Shown: piece after piece, positions 9,612-18,383 of the stretch
Numbering within the stretch: position 1 is the stretch's first letter
Layout of the letters: the number at the start of each line of letters is the position of its first letter
Assembly: GCA_002840905.1 (NCBI GenBank)
Contig: PHDD01000010.1
Location: 1 to 64,000, forward strand
Origin: Bacteroidetes bacterium HGW-Bacteroidetes-4
GTDB taxonomy: Bacteria > Bacteroidota > Bacteroidia > Bacteroidales > SZUA-534
Length of the DNA stretch: 64,000 bases
Reading direction: 5' to 3'
The notes under the pieces: generated by a model
Told to the model about the DNA's origin: nothing
The model's database searches: none
Seen by the model: the letters and a program-made list of their open reading frames with translations, nothing else
Translations under genes and position numbers: made by a program

Positions 9612-10670
9612 TTAAAAAGTTTTTGGAGCCTGGTAACGTCGCCAGAATTTAAAATGAGTGAGCGATGTAAGAATAACCAGACGTTCGAACCAGCGATAAC
9701 GCATCAATCCATGCAAAAAACGGTAGGTAAAAAGCATCATCAACAAATATATCAGCGATGAAATCAAAAGGCTCAATAAACCGGAAAGCCAGGCAGGCTG
9801 TAATTGTTCAAAAAAACTATCGATTCCAAATTCCCCAAATAAACCAATCAACAGGGCCAGTTTTATTAAAACTAAAGTGCCTATTAAGTATCCGTGTGCC
9901 GTTTCAATTGCACGCTGGGGGCAAACATTCATGCAATGCATGCAACTCTCGCAACGGAACGTCCAGAATGGCCGTTTATCGACCCACTTTATGGCGTTTA
10001 CAGGGCATTCTTTAACACACAAACTACAATTATTGCAAGCACTACCGGCAACAAACGATTTGGCCAGAATAAAACGTCCCATAAGATAGTAAAGAACAGC
10101 TATAGGACTGATTAACAAATCCTGAATTAAATGGAACAATGCTCTGTGGTTTGATTTTCCTTCGATAAGTTGCCTGGCAAAGTGTGAAACCCTCGAGTAC
10201 CAATGCTCATAAATGCTTTCGACCACTTTACTTTTTAATCCCGGGTGCAACAAAATCCAGTTCGACGGCAAATCGACCGGATACATGCCCTGAATTTTGT
10301 AGCCTTTAAATAGAAGAATCAGCGCAGAAAGGTATTGTGCCGAGCCACTTAAGCCGGGCAAAAAAATACGGCCCAACTTCAATCCACCCCGCGTGTTTAC
10401 AATAAACACCCGGTTATTTAAAGCACGCGGAAAACGCAGTATAAAATGAAACATAAGGGGAACCATATTAAATCCGTGGGTTGGAGCTATAAAACCATAC
10501 AAAACATGCGCTTCAATGGGTTGGGCTAAGTGTTGTTCCCGATTGGCCAGATTGTACGATTCAACCGCCCACCCTTTATCTGTGGCAACTTTAAGTATCC
10601 ACCGACAAACATTTGCTGCATTCCCGGTACCGGAATAATAATAAATAACCAGTTTTTCAATCTGCTTCAT
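9612..10670 (-). CDS. EFR1-family flavodoxin/ferredoxin membrane protein
   Basis: Three parts can be read. Residues 1-170 are flavodoxin-like, opening with a phosphate loop (YYSGTGNAANV). Residues about 210-270 are a bacterial 2[4Fe-4S] ferredoxin with the two clusters CNNCSLCVKECPVNAI and CESCMHCMNVCPQRAI, each CxxCxxCxxxCP. The C-terminus has about three hydrophobic segments (about 258-280 and 290-335). This matches EFR1 family proteins, which are probable electron carriers linking flavin and iron-sulfur centres; the physiological partner is unknown. The downstream nitronate monooxygenase-like flavoprotein is a candidate partner by position only. Confidence 0.86.
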   Translation of the reverse strand: MKQIEKLVIYYYSGTGNAANVCRWILKVATDKGWAVESYNLANREQHLAQPIEAHVLYGFIAPTHGFNMVPLMFHFILRFPRALNNRVFIVNTRGGLKLGRIFLPGLSGSAQYLSALILLFKGYKIQGMYPVDLPSNWILLHPGLKSKVVESIYEHWYSRVSHFARQLIEGKSNHRALFHLIQDLLISPIAVLYYLMGRFILAKSFVAGSACNNCSLCVKECPVNAIKWVDKRPFWTFRCESCMHCMNVCPQRAIETAHGYLIGTLVLIKLALLIGLFGEFGIDSFFEQLQPAWLSGLLSLLISSLIYLLMMLFTYRFLHGLMRYRWFERLVILTSLTHFKFWRRYQAPKTF

Positions 10671-10864
10671 TAGAATTAACGCTTTGGAATTCTGTTGACA
10701 TTAGTAAAATACTCCGATTAAATGGTAACTGAATAAAAAAAGAGAACGGTATTTTAAAAGTCTATACCAAAGGTAACCTTTTTATTACACAACAATAATT
10801 ATAAAGAATATAGATTATAGTTCAAAAAACAGTACTTTCAAGCTTAATTTAAAAACTCAATCGT

Positions 10865-11104
10865 ATGGAACATGCAATTACTGCCGAAATTTCATTTTTT
10901 CCGCTGCAAAGCACCGAATTTAAAGAAGAAATAAACAAGGCTATTGAGGTAATTCGCTCGTTTAATCTGGAGTATCAGATAAGTTTACTTTCTACCACAG
11001 TAAAAGGTGAACAGGCGGTGATATTTAAAATGGTGTATAAACTTTTCAGCACCATGAGCGAAAACGGAAAATTTATTTTGAATGTGAAATATGCAAACTT
11101 CTAA
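10865..11104 (+). CDS. Small thiamine-binding (MTH1187/YkoF)-like protein
   Basis: A 79-residue protein beginning MEHAITAEISFFPLQ. The pattern of a strand ending in S-[FY]-[FY]-P-L, an amphipathic helix, then strands SLLSTTVKG and ILNVKY resembles the MTH1187/YkoF ferredoxin-like fold, which binds thiamine or its pyrimidine precursor in some members. The resemblance is to the fold signature only. It is isolated: the neighbour converges from the other strand, and no thiamine gene is visible. The 194-bp stretch upstream contains no clear promoter consensus that I can see. Confidence 0.6.
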   Translation: MEHAITAEISFFPLQSTEFKEEINKAIEVIRSFNLEYQISLLSTTVKGEQAVIFKMVYKLFSTMSENGKFILNVKYANF

Positions 11105-11136
11105 CTCAAGTTGCTTCGCTTCTGACCAGAACCGGT

Positions 11137-11700
11137 TTATTTGCGAACCAGTCCGCGTTTGTGTTTGGTTCGTGTAGGACCAAAAAATATTTCCTTGTTT
11201 ACAAAGCGAATGTTTTCGATGGTATAAATAGCATTGGGATTGTGGGCCTGAATGATTGAAATGGCATTGGTAATTTTTTTCCTTGTCACTATAACATAAA
11301 CAATGCCCACTTCACCTTTAGTACCTTCGGCTTTAATAAAAGTAACCCCAAAACCATCGTCTTTTAAATTTTCAACCAAATCGTGTGCATCGCGTTTGGT
11401 AATAACCCTGATGAGCTCGTGACCCAGTGCAAGTTTCTCCTCCAAAAGCATTCCAATGAGATTTCCCGTTGCAAAACCTGCGGCATAAGCAATGTAACAC
11501 ATCCAATTGTCGAGATTCTCAATAATTTTGCTTATGGCCAGAATCCAGATTAAGACCTCGAAGAATCCAATTATTGGAGCTACCTTTTTCATTCCTTTGG
11601 CAACCAGGATTATGCGAATGGTTCCCATACTCACATCGAGTATGCGGGCAAAGAAAATTAAAAGGGGAATAATTACATATGCATTATAATCGAATTCCAT
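11137..11700 (-). CDS. UPF0316/DUF2179 membrane protein
   Basis: The N-terminal half has about three membrane segments (YVIIPLLIFFARILDVSMGT, a second around residues 35-58 and a third around 65-85), followed by a cytosolic domain of about 90 residues (KLALGHELIRVITKRDAHDL onward) that fits DUF2179. Many family members have the same size, around 170-190 residues. Function is unknown; the C-terminal domain is shared with YitT-type proteins. The start chosen is the ATG giving MEFDYNAYV; an ATG six codons upstream (end 11718) is possible. The tail is basic (TKHKRGLVRK). Confidence 0.82.
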   Translation of the reverse strand: MEFDYNAYVIIPLLIFFARILDVSMGTIRIILVAKGMKKVAPIIGFFEVLIWILAISKIIENLDNWMCYIAYAAGFATGNLIGMLLEEKLALGHELIRVITKRDAHDLVENLKDDGFGVTFIKAEGTKGEVGIVYVIVTRKKITNAISIIQAHNPNAIYTIENIRFVNKEIFFGPTRTKHKRGLVRK

Positions 11701-11818
11701 TGCAGTATTTTTGTGCAAATATAAAGGAAATAGTAAGCCAAACCCAATAAAATGGGCTTACCTAATGCAAAACATAAAATATTGTTATTGCTTAAAAAAT
11801 TGGGTTAAAAAAACTTAA

Positions 11819-13267
11819 TCAAATTTTATACAACACCGCTTTCTGCAACAATTTATTTACCGTATCAAGTAGCTGCTCTTTTATGATGGGTTTGGTAATA
11901 AAAGCTGAGCATCCTGCTTCGATGGCTCGTTCTTTATCAACATCCATGGCATAGGCCGATTGAATAATAATTGGCAGGTTCGGACGCATTTTCTTAATTT
12001 TTTGCGTAGCGGTAATTCCGTCCATTCCGGGCATCTTAATGTCCATCAACACCAAATCAAAGGGTAAACCTTTTTTGCACCACTCCACTGCTTCAATTCC
12101 GTTTTTGGCATGCACTATCATTACATTGGGTTTTACCAGCAATTCGTATAGAAACAGGTAATTTACCTCCTCGTCTTCGGCAATTAAAAAAGTGTGGGTT
12201 ATAATCGGCTCTTCGGTAGTTTGCTCAGTGGGTAAGTGTTCTTTTAAATCTTCACTGCTTGGTTTCACGTAGGGAATGGTAAAATAAAAAGTCGTTCCTT
12301 TATTTTCTTCTGATTCAATATAAATAGTTCCTCCCAAAAGTTCAACCAGTTTTTGGGAGATGGCCAGTCCAAGTCCGGTACCTTTGGTATTGTTTTGCGA
12401 AGCAGCATCTTCAACCTGCCTGAAACGTTCAAAAATTACCTGATGCATGTGTTTTGGAATTCCGGTTCCGGTATCTTTAACAAAGAACTCAAGCATTTCG
12501 CCTTTTTTCTCATAACCAAAACTTATCTGCCCCTGATGGGTAAATTTAAAGGCGTTGCTGATAAGGTTATTCAGCACCTGCACCAATCGTTGTTTATCGG
12601 TAAAAATCAACGATTCCTCATCGCTTAGATTTTTGTAGGGGAAAATCGACAAGTTGTTTGAACGGGCCCGTGGTGCATAAAACGAAAACAGTTCGGTTAT
12701 CATATCGTTTACTACCACCGGGTGTTTGAACAAGGTTATCTGCCCTACTTCAATTTTTGAGATATCTAAAATATCATCAACAATGGTTAAGAGCTGTTTT
12801 CCGCTCTCAATAACAATGTTAGCATAACTTTTTCGCTTCTCCGGGCTAATATCATCCTGCACAATCAATTCCGAAAAACCAATTATTCCGTTCATGGGCG
12901 TGCGTATTTCGTGGCTCATGTTAGCCAGAAAGGCCGATTTAAGTTTATCGCTTTCTTCAGCTTTTTCTTTTGCTTTAATCAGTTCTTCCTGATAATTTTG
13001 CCGTTCAAACATGCGCCACATACTGTCCATCATAAGGGCAGTATGTTTTATGTCGGTATCGTTGTAGGGATGATTCTGACTTGCCAGGCATACCCAAACG
13101 GTTTCGTCGGCATTAACTTCGGTAGGCACCAGCATAAGGTTCTTAAGCGAAATACTTTGGCTAACCAATTGTTCAAGGATGCTCTCGTTAAAGGTAAAGC
13201 TGTTTCGGGTAATGGCTTTTTTATTTTTTAACAGATTCACTATCCAGGTTAAATGATTTTCGGCCAC
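11819..13267 (-). CDS. C-terminal part of amber-split hybrid histidine kinase (GAF end, HisKA, HATPase, receiver)
   Basis: This stretch contains the second half of a GAF domain (to about residue 95), a coiled linker [20 protein letters not shown], HisKA with the phospho-accepting histidine in [12 protein letters not shown], HATPase_c ([20 protein letters not shown]) and a receiver with the acceptor aspartate in LVLMDIKMP. It cannot be a sensible start: the GTG at 13267 falls in the middle of the GAF fold. The same frame continues upstream through 17 sense codons ([17 protein letters not shown]) to a single TAG at 13319-13321 that closes the preceding reading frame. Together they would make one protein of about 1128 residues. 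Either the gene is broken, or the stop is read through, or this half is made separately from an internal start. Confidence 0.85.
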   Translation of the reverse strand: MAENHLTWIVNLLKNKKAITRNSFTFNESILEQLVSQSISLKNLMLVPTEVNADETVWVCLASQNHPYNDTDIKHTALMMDSMWRMFERQNYQEELIKAKEKAEESDKLKSAFLANMSHEIRTPMNGIIGFSELIVQDDISPEKRKSYANIVIESGKQLLTIVDDILDISKIEVGQITLFKHPVVVNDMITELFSFYAPRARSNNLSIFPYKNLSDEESLIFTDKQRLVQVLNNLISNAFKFTHQGQISFGYEKKGEMLEFFVKDTGTGIPKHMHQVIFERFRQVEDAASQNNTKGTGLGLAISQKLVELLGGTIYIESEENKGTTFYFTIPYVKPSSEDLKEHLPTEQTTEEPIITHTFLIAEDEEVNYLFLYELLVKPNVMIVHAKNGIEAVEWCKKGLPFDLVLMDIKMPGMDGITATQKIKKMRPNLPIIIQSAYAMDVDKERAIEAGCSAFITKPIIKEQLLDTVNKLLQKAVLYKI

Positions 13268-13318
13268 ATTTTTTTTAAAAGCAGCAATGCGCTTTTCTGA
13301 TATTTTTGATTTGGAATG

Positions 13319-15205
13319 CTAATCGAGTTTAAGCTTGCTGGTAACATGATTGTAACGGAAAATCAAGCCCAAATCGCTTAACGTAAGTTTGAGTGTTTCT
13401 TCGAGTGCTTTATAAAACAAATCGTTGGCATTTTCGGGGTTTAATTGTGCAATTTCTATCATGCTTTCGAGGCGATCGTTATGCAGCTTTAACTCCAGTT
13501 CAATGTGTTTCTTTTCGGTAATATCCTGAACAATGCCATAACGTCGTATCAGGTTCCCCTTCTCATCGAACTTCAAAAATGCTTTTGAAAAAACGTACTT
13601 TACGTTATTTTTTGGAGTTATCACCCGGTATTCCCAATTGAACTCCGGAACTTTAGCTTCAACATTTTGCTTTACCGTATTAAAAAAATGTTCCCTGTCG
13701 TCGGGATGAATGGCTGTCATCAAATGATTAACAGTTACCGGAAAGTCGTAAAATTCATCAAAGAACACCCGATACGTTTCATAGGAACCCAGAAAAAGTC
13801 CTTCGTGTATCAAGGCTTCGTACCAACCAATTTTTCCGGCTTTTTGAATTTCGGAAAACCGGGCTTCGGCTATTTCTCCTTTCTGTTTTTCTTTGATTAC
13901 CTGCTCAAGATAGCTTTGTTTCTCAATTAGCTGCCAGATATTTTCCATCAGCAATTCGATCTGTTTCTGATATTTTACGTCTAAAGAACCTGTACTTTGA
14001 GGAATAAAACCCAAAACCAGTTGAATATTTGTTTCAGGCATTAAATTAAAACAAGCCAGGGGTTTGTTTTGATCTGCTATATCTTCGGGACAGCCTCCCA
14101 TAATCCGTTTAAGCAATTCCTGATCAGGTTCCAGTACTTTATATCCGGCGGGCAATCTGGTAGCCAGACTCTTAATGGATGCCTGCTGCTCTTTGTTTGG
14201 TATAAAATGCTCATTGGGGCTGCATAAAACACCTATACTGGTACCTGTATGGTAATTACTATAATACAAAAAACTTTTATTGCTATTAAAATAAGTTAGC
14301 AGACCAGTATTTGCCCTTATCATTAATTTTTCAATGGAATCAACCTTTATCGACCATAATTCCAAAAGCAATTCCAGTCGTTTGTTATGAAGTTCAAGTT
14401 CCATGTCGGCCTGACGGCGGCGGGTTATATCGGTAAATATGGTAGCAAAATACCCTTTTTGCGGACTGTATGCTCTAACCTCGTAGTACTTATTAAAATA
14501 AGCTGAAAAATTCGAAAAATTTAAGGGTTTGCCGGTAAGTGCCACCTGTCCATAATTTTGAATCCAATAGTCTTCGGTATCGGGCATTACCTCCTTTACA
14601 CTGCGGTTGATAACCTGCTCCTTCTTAAATCCGGTATGTATCTCAAAAGCGCGGTTTACATCAATAAAAAGATAATCGATGGGTTTGTTGGCGTCGTCAA
14701 CTATAATTTTGTGCAGGGCAAAAGCTTCATTCATATTCTCGAACACCAGTTTGTACTGATATTCTGTTTTGGTATGCAACTGCTTCATATCCATGTATTG
14801 GTTAATCTCACGCACAGCAGTTATTCGAAAAGCTTTTCCATCGATGGTGCAATTGTTTCCATAAATTTCAAGCCATATTTGCTCACCGTTTTTTAAACGA
14901 AACGAGGCGTGATACACTTCATCTCTTTTTATCCAGTTGCTTTTTATAAGATCCTGTTTGGTTTCCAGCGAAAACAAATCGACCGCATTTTTACCAATTA
15001 AATCAGCCCGTGGGGTTTGCAATACTTCGCACAGACGGTCGTTAACTTCAAAAACCAACCCATCGGTAGTAAAAATCGATACCCCTATCTTTAACTTATT
15101 AAATACTTTTTGATAGAAATCGTCGGCTCTTAAGGTTAATAAATCCAATTGTTTCTTTAGATTTTTTACTTCGTTAACAAGATCTTCGCTCGATGCCGAT
15201 ACCAT
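13319..15205 (-). CDS. N-terminal part of amber-split hybrid histidine kinase (PAS-PAS-GAF-like-PAS-GAF start)
   Basis: It is soluble, with no membrane segment or signal peptide. Reading from the start: a PAS domain around residues 15-130, a second PAS around 145-270, a GAF-like segment around 275-430, a third PAS around 445-570 with the closing motif YGIVQDITEKKHIELEL, and the first strands of another GAF domain (DLGLIFRYNHVTSKLKLD) where the frame is cut by TAG at 13319-13321. By itself it has no kinase or output domain. The missing parts follow at once in the same frame. No homopolymer or frameshift is involved; only one codon differs from an open frame. Confidence 0.85.
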   Translation of the reverse strand: MVSASSEDLVNEVKNLKKQLDLLTLRADDFYQKVFNKLKIGVSIFTTDGLVFEVNDRLCEVLQTPRADLIGKNAVDLFSLETKQDLIKSNWIKRDEVYHASFRLKNGEQIWLEIYGNNCTIDGKAFRITAVREINQYMDMKQLHTKTEYQYKLVFENMNEAFALHKIIVDDANKPIDYLFIDVNRAFEIHTGFKKEQVINRSVKEVMPDTEDYWIQNYGQVALTGKPLNFSNFSAYFNKYYEVRAYSPQKGYFATIFTDITRRRQADMELELHNKRLELLLELWSIKVDSIEKLMIRANTGLLTYFNSNKSFLYYSNYHTGTSIGVLCSPNEHFIPNKEQQASIKSLATRLPAGYKVLEPDQELLKRIMGGCPEDIADQNKPLACFNLMPETNIQLVLGFIPQSTGSLDVKYQKQIELLMENIWQLIEKQSYLEQVIKEKQKGEIAEARFSEIQKAGKIGWYEALIHEGLFLGSYETYRVFFDEFYDFPVTVNHLMTAIHPDDREHFFNTVKQNVEAKVPEFNWEYRVITPKNNVKYVFSKAFLKFDEKGNLIRRYGIVQDITEKKHIELELKLHNDRLESMIEIAQLNPENANDLFYKALEETLKLTLSDLGLIFRYNHVTSKLKLD

Positions 15206-15511
15206 ATTCCTCTTAAGATTGATTATTTATCTTTTTAAACACCACTAAGGTTCACAAGCTACAAAAAATATCATTATATAAACGTATGAGCCTATCAATA
15301 AAATTAAAAGTTGTTAACAAAACATATCCATAAAGGTTTTAAAGCTTACTTTTTAATGCAATTAAAGCAAAGAAATATGAATTATCTTTGTTCAAAAATT
15401 AAGCTATATTTTTGAAAATAAATATAAAACAAGCATGATTAAAATAATCCTTAATAACATCTGTCAGCCGACAGACAGTCACCTGACAATTAAAAACTAA
15501 ATTATAAACAG
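15206..15511 (+). promoter_or_regulatory. Intergenic region with a -7 element and a short inverted repeat
   Basis: The divergent spacer holds a perfect -7 consensus TATCTTTG at 15383-15390 facing the small lipoprotein gene, and a short inverted repeat CTGTCAGCCGACAG at 15461-15474 followed by related half sites (CAGTC, CTGAC). The repeat would lie in the transcript leader or act as an operator. No gene is visible here. Confidence 0.35.
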
Positions 15512-15943
15512 ATGAAGAATCTCTTTTTTTATTTAACCCTTGTAATCATTAGTGCCTGTTCCGGCAGCAGCACACAAGAGGTAATTGATACTGATCTTGC
15601 CTTTTCTGAGCTTTCGGCCAGTCAGGGAATGAATCACGCTTTTTTAACTTATGCACACGATTCGGCCGTAATGTTACGAAAAAACCACGAGCCAATTTTG
15701 GGAAGTAGAGCAATGCATGAACTTTTTAATGCGCCAGACAGCAGTTTTACCTTAACCTGGAAACCTTCGTATGCTACCATTGCCCAAAGTGGCGAATTGG
15801 CTTATACCTATGGTATTTATACACTTACAGCCGGACAAGACACAAGCTTTGGGACTTATGTTACCATCTGGAAAAAAACAGCTCAGGGATGGCGTTGGGT
15901 GCTCGATTCAGGCAACGCGGGATTGGGAATAAAAAACCAGTAA
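15512..15943 (+). CDS. Small lipoprotein with SnoaL/DUF4440-like (NTF2) fold
   Basis: The 143-residue product starts with a lipoprotein signal (FFYLTLVIISACSGSS, cysteine at about residue 16). The rest reads like a cone-shaped NTF2/SnoaL fold: helix with a repeated AFLTYAHDSAVMLR pattern, then strands ending in YVTIWKKTAQGWRWVLDSGN, a signature of DUF4440 proteins. Those proteins bind small hydrophobic ligands or act as isomerases, and no activity can be assigned here. It stands alone between a divergent kinase gene and a tRNA. Confidence 0.75.
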   Translation: MKNLFFYLTLVIISACSGSSTQEVIDTDLAFSELSASQGMNHAFLTYAHDSAVMLRKNHEPILGSRAMHELFNAPDSSFTLTWKPSYATIAQSGELAYTYGIYTLTAGQDTSFGTYVTIWKKTAQGWRWVLDSGNAGLGIKNQ

Positions 15944-16018
15944 TTGCTGCTAAAAACCCGGAGCAAATGTATTGTTTTGTGCTTTGCAAAAGTTTAGCAA
16001 ACTTAGTCTCCTGTTGCA

Positions 16019-16049
16019 TTTGCGAATGAAAAAAATACGGCTATATTTG
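16019..16049 (+). promoter_or_regulatory. Promoter for tRNA-Pro (TTTG-N19-TATATTTG)
   Basis: TTTG at 16019-16022 and TATATTTG at 16042-16049 are separated by exactly 19 nt, a full match to the Bacteroidota housekeeping promoter. It lies about 80 nt before the tRNA. Confidence 0.7.
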
Positions 16050-16127
16050 CAACTCATTTAAGAAATAACATACCGTTCTTTAAAACAAATAAAACCGCAG
16101 GGTTTATTCTTTACTTTCCACCAAATC

Positions 16128-16200
16128 CGGGGTATAGCGCAGTTGGTAGCGTGCCACGTTCGGGACGTGGAGGTCGGGCGTTCGAGTCGCCCTACCCCGA
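16128..16200 (+). tRNA. tRNA-Pro (anticodon CGG)
   Basis: The cloverleaf folds by eye. A seven-pair acceptor stem CGGGGTA/TACCCCG is followed by a D arm with AGTTGGTA in the loop, an anticodon stem CCACG/CGTGG around the loop TTCGGGA (anticodon CGG, reading codon CCG), a five-base variable loop, and a T stem GGGCG/CGCCC around TTCGAGT. The discriminator base is A and CCA is not encoded. A run of seven T follows almost at once and could end transcription. Confidence 0.95.
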
Positions 16201-16272
16201 CTTTTTTTCGAGCATAAATAAAGCTTTTGCTCTTCTGTTTTTTACTTATCTTGAGCCGGTAAAATCATTACA

Positions 16273-17385
16273 ATGAAACACTGTATCAGCGTTATACTTT
16301 TTCTGTGGCTTAGTATTGCGGCAACCGCGCAGGACAGTACGTTAACCCTGCTTTTTATGGGCGATATCATGGGGCACGATTCGCAAATAACATCGGCCCG
16401 ACAAACCGATGGAAGCTACAATTACCATCCGGTTTTTGAATACCTGAGTCCGCTTATTTCAGCAACTGATGTGGCCATTGCCAACCTGGAGGTTACTTTG
16501 GCCGGTCCTCCCTTTAAAGGTTACCCCCAATTTAGTTCGCCCGATGCCCTGGGACAGGCATTAAAAAACGCCGGTATTCATTACCTGGTTACAGCCAATA
16601 ATCACAGCATGGACCGGGGAAAAAAAGGACTTGAACGGACACTCGACCAGCTCGATTCGTTGGGTATTCAGCATACCGGAACGTTCCGTAGCCCTGCCGA
16701 AAAAACCAAACAACCTTTCCTTTGGATCGAACAAAAGGGATTTAAGCTGGCTCTTATCAACTACACTTACGGAACCAACGGCATTCCGGTGCATCCCGAT
16801 AATCATGTCAACCTTATTCATCGCGATTCGTTAAGTAGCGACATTGCCAAAGCCAAAGCAGCAAATCCCGACAAGGTAATTGTATTGTTGCACTGGGGAA
16901 GCGAATACCAACGGCAGCCCAATAAAAGTCAGACCGACCTGGCCAGCCACTGTTTTAATGCCGGAGCCGATATTATTATTGGTTCGCATCCGCATGTAAT
17001 ACAAAAAAGTGAATGGCACAGCGACAGCCTGAATAACGATAGCTTTATTACTTACTCATTGGGTAACTTTATCTCGAATCAACGAAAGCAATTTACCGAT
17101 GGCGGTCAAATGATAAAAATTACCTTACAACGCGATACAAATAATTGCTATATCAGCGAAAGCGGTTACCTCTTAACCTGGGTTTACACGCCGGTGGTAG
17201 AACAGAAAAAACATTTTTATATACTGCCCTGTGCCGAATACGAATTGAAACCGGAGTTTTTTGTCAGCCCGGAGCATTTCGAAAAAATGAAACTTTTTAT
17301 TGCCGATTCGCGAAACCTCCTGAACACAAACAACCATAAGGTACCCGAGTACCTTTTTTATCAGAACCAATGGATTAATCGATAA
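16273..17385 (+). CDS. CapA family exported metallophosphoesterase-like protein
   Basis: The protein has a signal peptide (first ~19 residues, ending ATAQ) and then the PGA_cap/CapA calcineurin-like fold. Metal-site motifs are LLFMGDIMGHD (about residue 27), AIANLEVTL, TANNHSMDRG, VLLHWGSEYQ and IIGSHPHVIQ. CapA proteins were first linked to poly-gamma-glutamate capsule; most homologues such as this one have no capsule genes nearby, so polyglutamate is not implied. It is likely a periplasmic or surface hydrolase. It begins 72 nt after the tRNA and may be followed in the same transcript by the membrane protein at 17439 (53 nt gap). Confidence 0.9.
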   Translation: MKHCISVILFLWLSIAATAQDSTLTLLFMGDIMGHDSQITSARQTDGSYNYHPVFEYLSPLISATDVAIANLEVTLAGPPFKGYPQFSSPDALGQALKNAGIHYLVTANNHSMDRGKKGLERTLDQLDSLGIQHTGTFRSPAEKTKQPFLWIEQKGFKLALINYTYGTNGIPVHPDNHVNLIHRDSLSSDIAKAKAANPDKVIVLLHWGSEYQRQPNKSQTDLASHCFNAGADIIIGSHPHVIQKSEWHSDSLNNDSFITYSLGNFISNQRKQFTDGGQMIKITLQRDTNNCYISESGYLLTWVYTPVVEQKKHFYILPCAEYELKPEFFVSPEHFEKMKLFIADSRNLLNTNNHKVPEYLFYQNQWINR

Positions 17386-17438
17386 TTTGATTTGGTCAGG
17401 TAGTTACATATGCCTAAATTAGTTGAAAAATTAGCTGT

Positions 17439-18278
17439 ATGCCATTTTTGAGCACTTCATTAAAAGTAAAATTGCTGCTCTTAGCTGCAATCTTTCCTGT
17501 GGCATTCAGCCTGATAGGCTGGTTTATTTCCAGCTTATATCAAAATACTGAAACCAGAGTTATTTATGCTGCCCTGGGGTTCGTACTCGGCATATTCTTT
17601 AGTTTTATATGTTTTAGGCGGAAGCTTTTTACCGTAGTGCTTTATCAGGCACCTATACCTCTTGCATTGTTCCTGCTTGCCTGGTGGTTTAGTCATGTGT
17701 TTACTTCGGGATGGCTTGCTTTATTAATTGGAGCCCTGTGGTTTTTAATCGGCATTTGGCTGAATAGCGAACTGGTGCTCCCTTATCAGTTTTATCGGAT
17801 AAAAAAGCGTTTTCTTGCACTCATCTACCTTTTCTTCTCCATAGCCATGCTGGGCTTTTTTATGGGCATTCCCGTTTTTAATCTGCTACTGGGTGTTCTG
17901 GCAGGTAACTACCTTTCCATTCGGGTGCTTTACCCCTACAACAGTAAAACAACCATTCAAAAAAACCTTGTTCAGGGAGCCTGGTTTACTGCACTAAGTT
18001 TACTGGGCATTACTTTGTTTGCCGGAATCATTGCGGTATCCGATTTGGAAAACTCGCTGCTTATGGCTCAACAACTGTTGCAGATTCAACTAAGTAAAAA
18101 CCTCTTTTTACTCTTACTGGCTCTGGGAGCTGTTTTTCTTACCCTGTTTCAGTTTGCACTTACCCTGTTTGCAGCACGTACCATGCTTAATTGGTGGCAT
18201 TACCGCCGCAAAAAGCTGATGAAAGAACGAATGAACCGGTTGGCACAGACTGGTAACTCCTCCACTACACTGATTTAA
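17439..18278 (+). CDS. Hypothetical polytopic membrane protein
   Basis: I do not recognise a family. The 279 residues contain about seven to eight hydrophobic segments (around 12-32, 40-58, 62-90, 90-112, 125-148, 150-165, 180-203 and 220-250) and a short basic cytosolic tail (WHYRRKKLMKERMNRL). There are no conserved charged residues in the membrane segments that would suggest a transporter. It follows the CapA-like gene on the same strand by 53 nt. Confidence 0.75.
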   Translation: MPFLSTSLKVKLLLLAAIFPVAFSLIGWFISSLYQNTETRVIYAALGFVLGIFFSFICFRRKLFTVVLYQAPIPLALFLLAWWFSHVFTSGWLALLIGALWFLIGIWLNSELVLPYQFYRIKKRFLALIYLFFSIAMLGFFMGIPVFNLLLGVLAGNYLSIRVLYPYNSKTTIQKNLVQGAWFTALSLLGITLFAGIIAVSDLENSLLMAQQLLQIQLSKNLFLLLLALGAVFLTLFQFALTLFAARTMLNWWHYRRKKLMKERMNRLAQTGNSSTTLI

Positions 18279-18354
18279 ATCAATTGCTTTAATATTTTTT
18301 AAGTATTCGGAGTAAAATACTTCGAATCAGTAAGCCGTTTGCCCGAAATAATTA

Positions 18355-18362
18355 TAATTTTG
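18355..18362 (+). promoter_or_regulatory. -7 element upstream of serB
   Basis: TAATTTTG fits TAnnTTTG and lies 21 nt before the chosen serB start. An inverted repeat AAGTATT/AATACTT lies just upstream (18301-18322). The -33 box is not clear. Confidence 0.4.
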
Positions 18363-18383
18363 CTTCCCTATAATACCAAAAAC

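Noticed and set aside
11819-15205. Alternative genetic code or general TAG readthrough
   Set aside because: TAG ends other genes normally here (for example the DUF4249 gene), and the decayed SDR shows TAA lesions as well.
16273-17385. Poly-gamma-glutamate capsule synthesis gene
   Set aside because: Only the CapA-like fold is present; no CapB or CapC homologue nearby.
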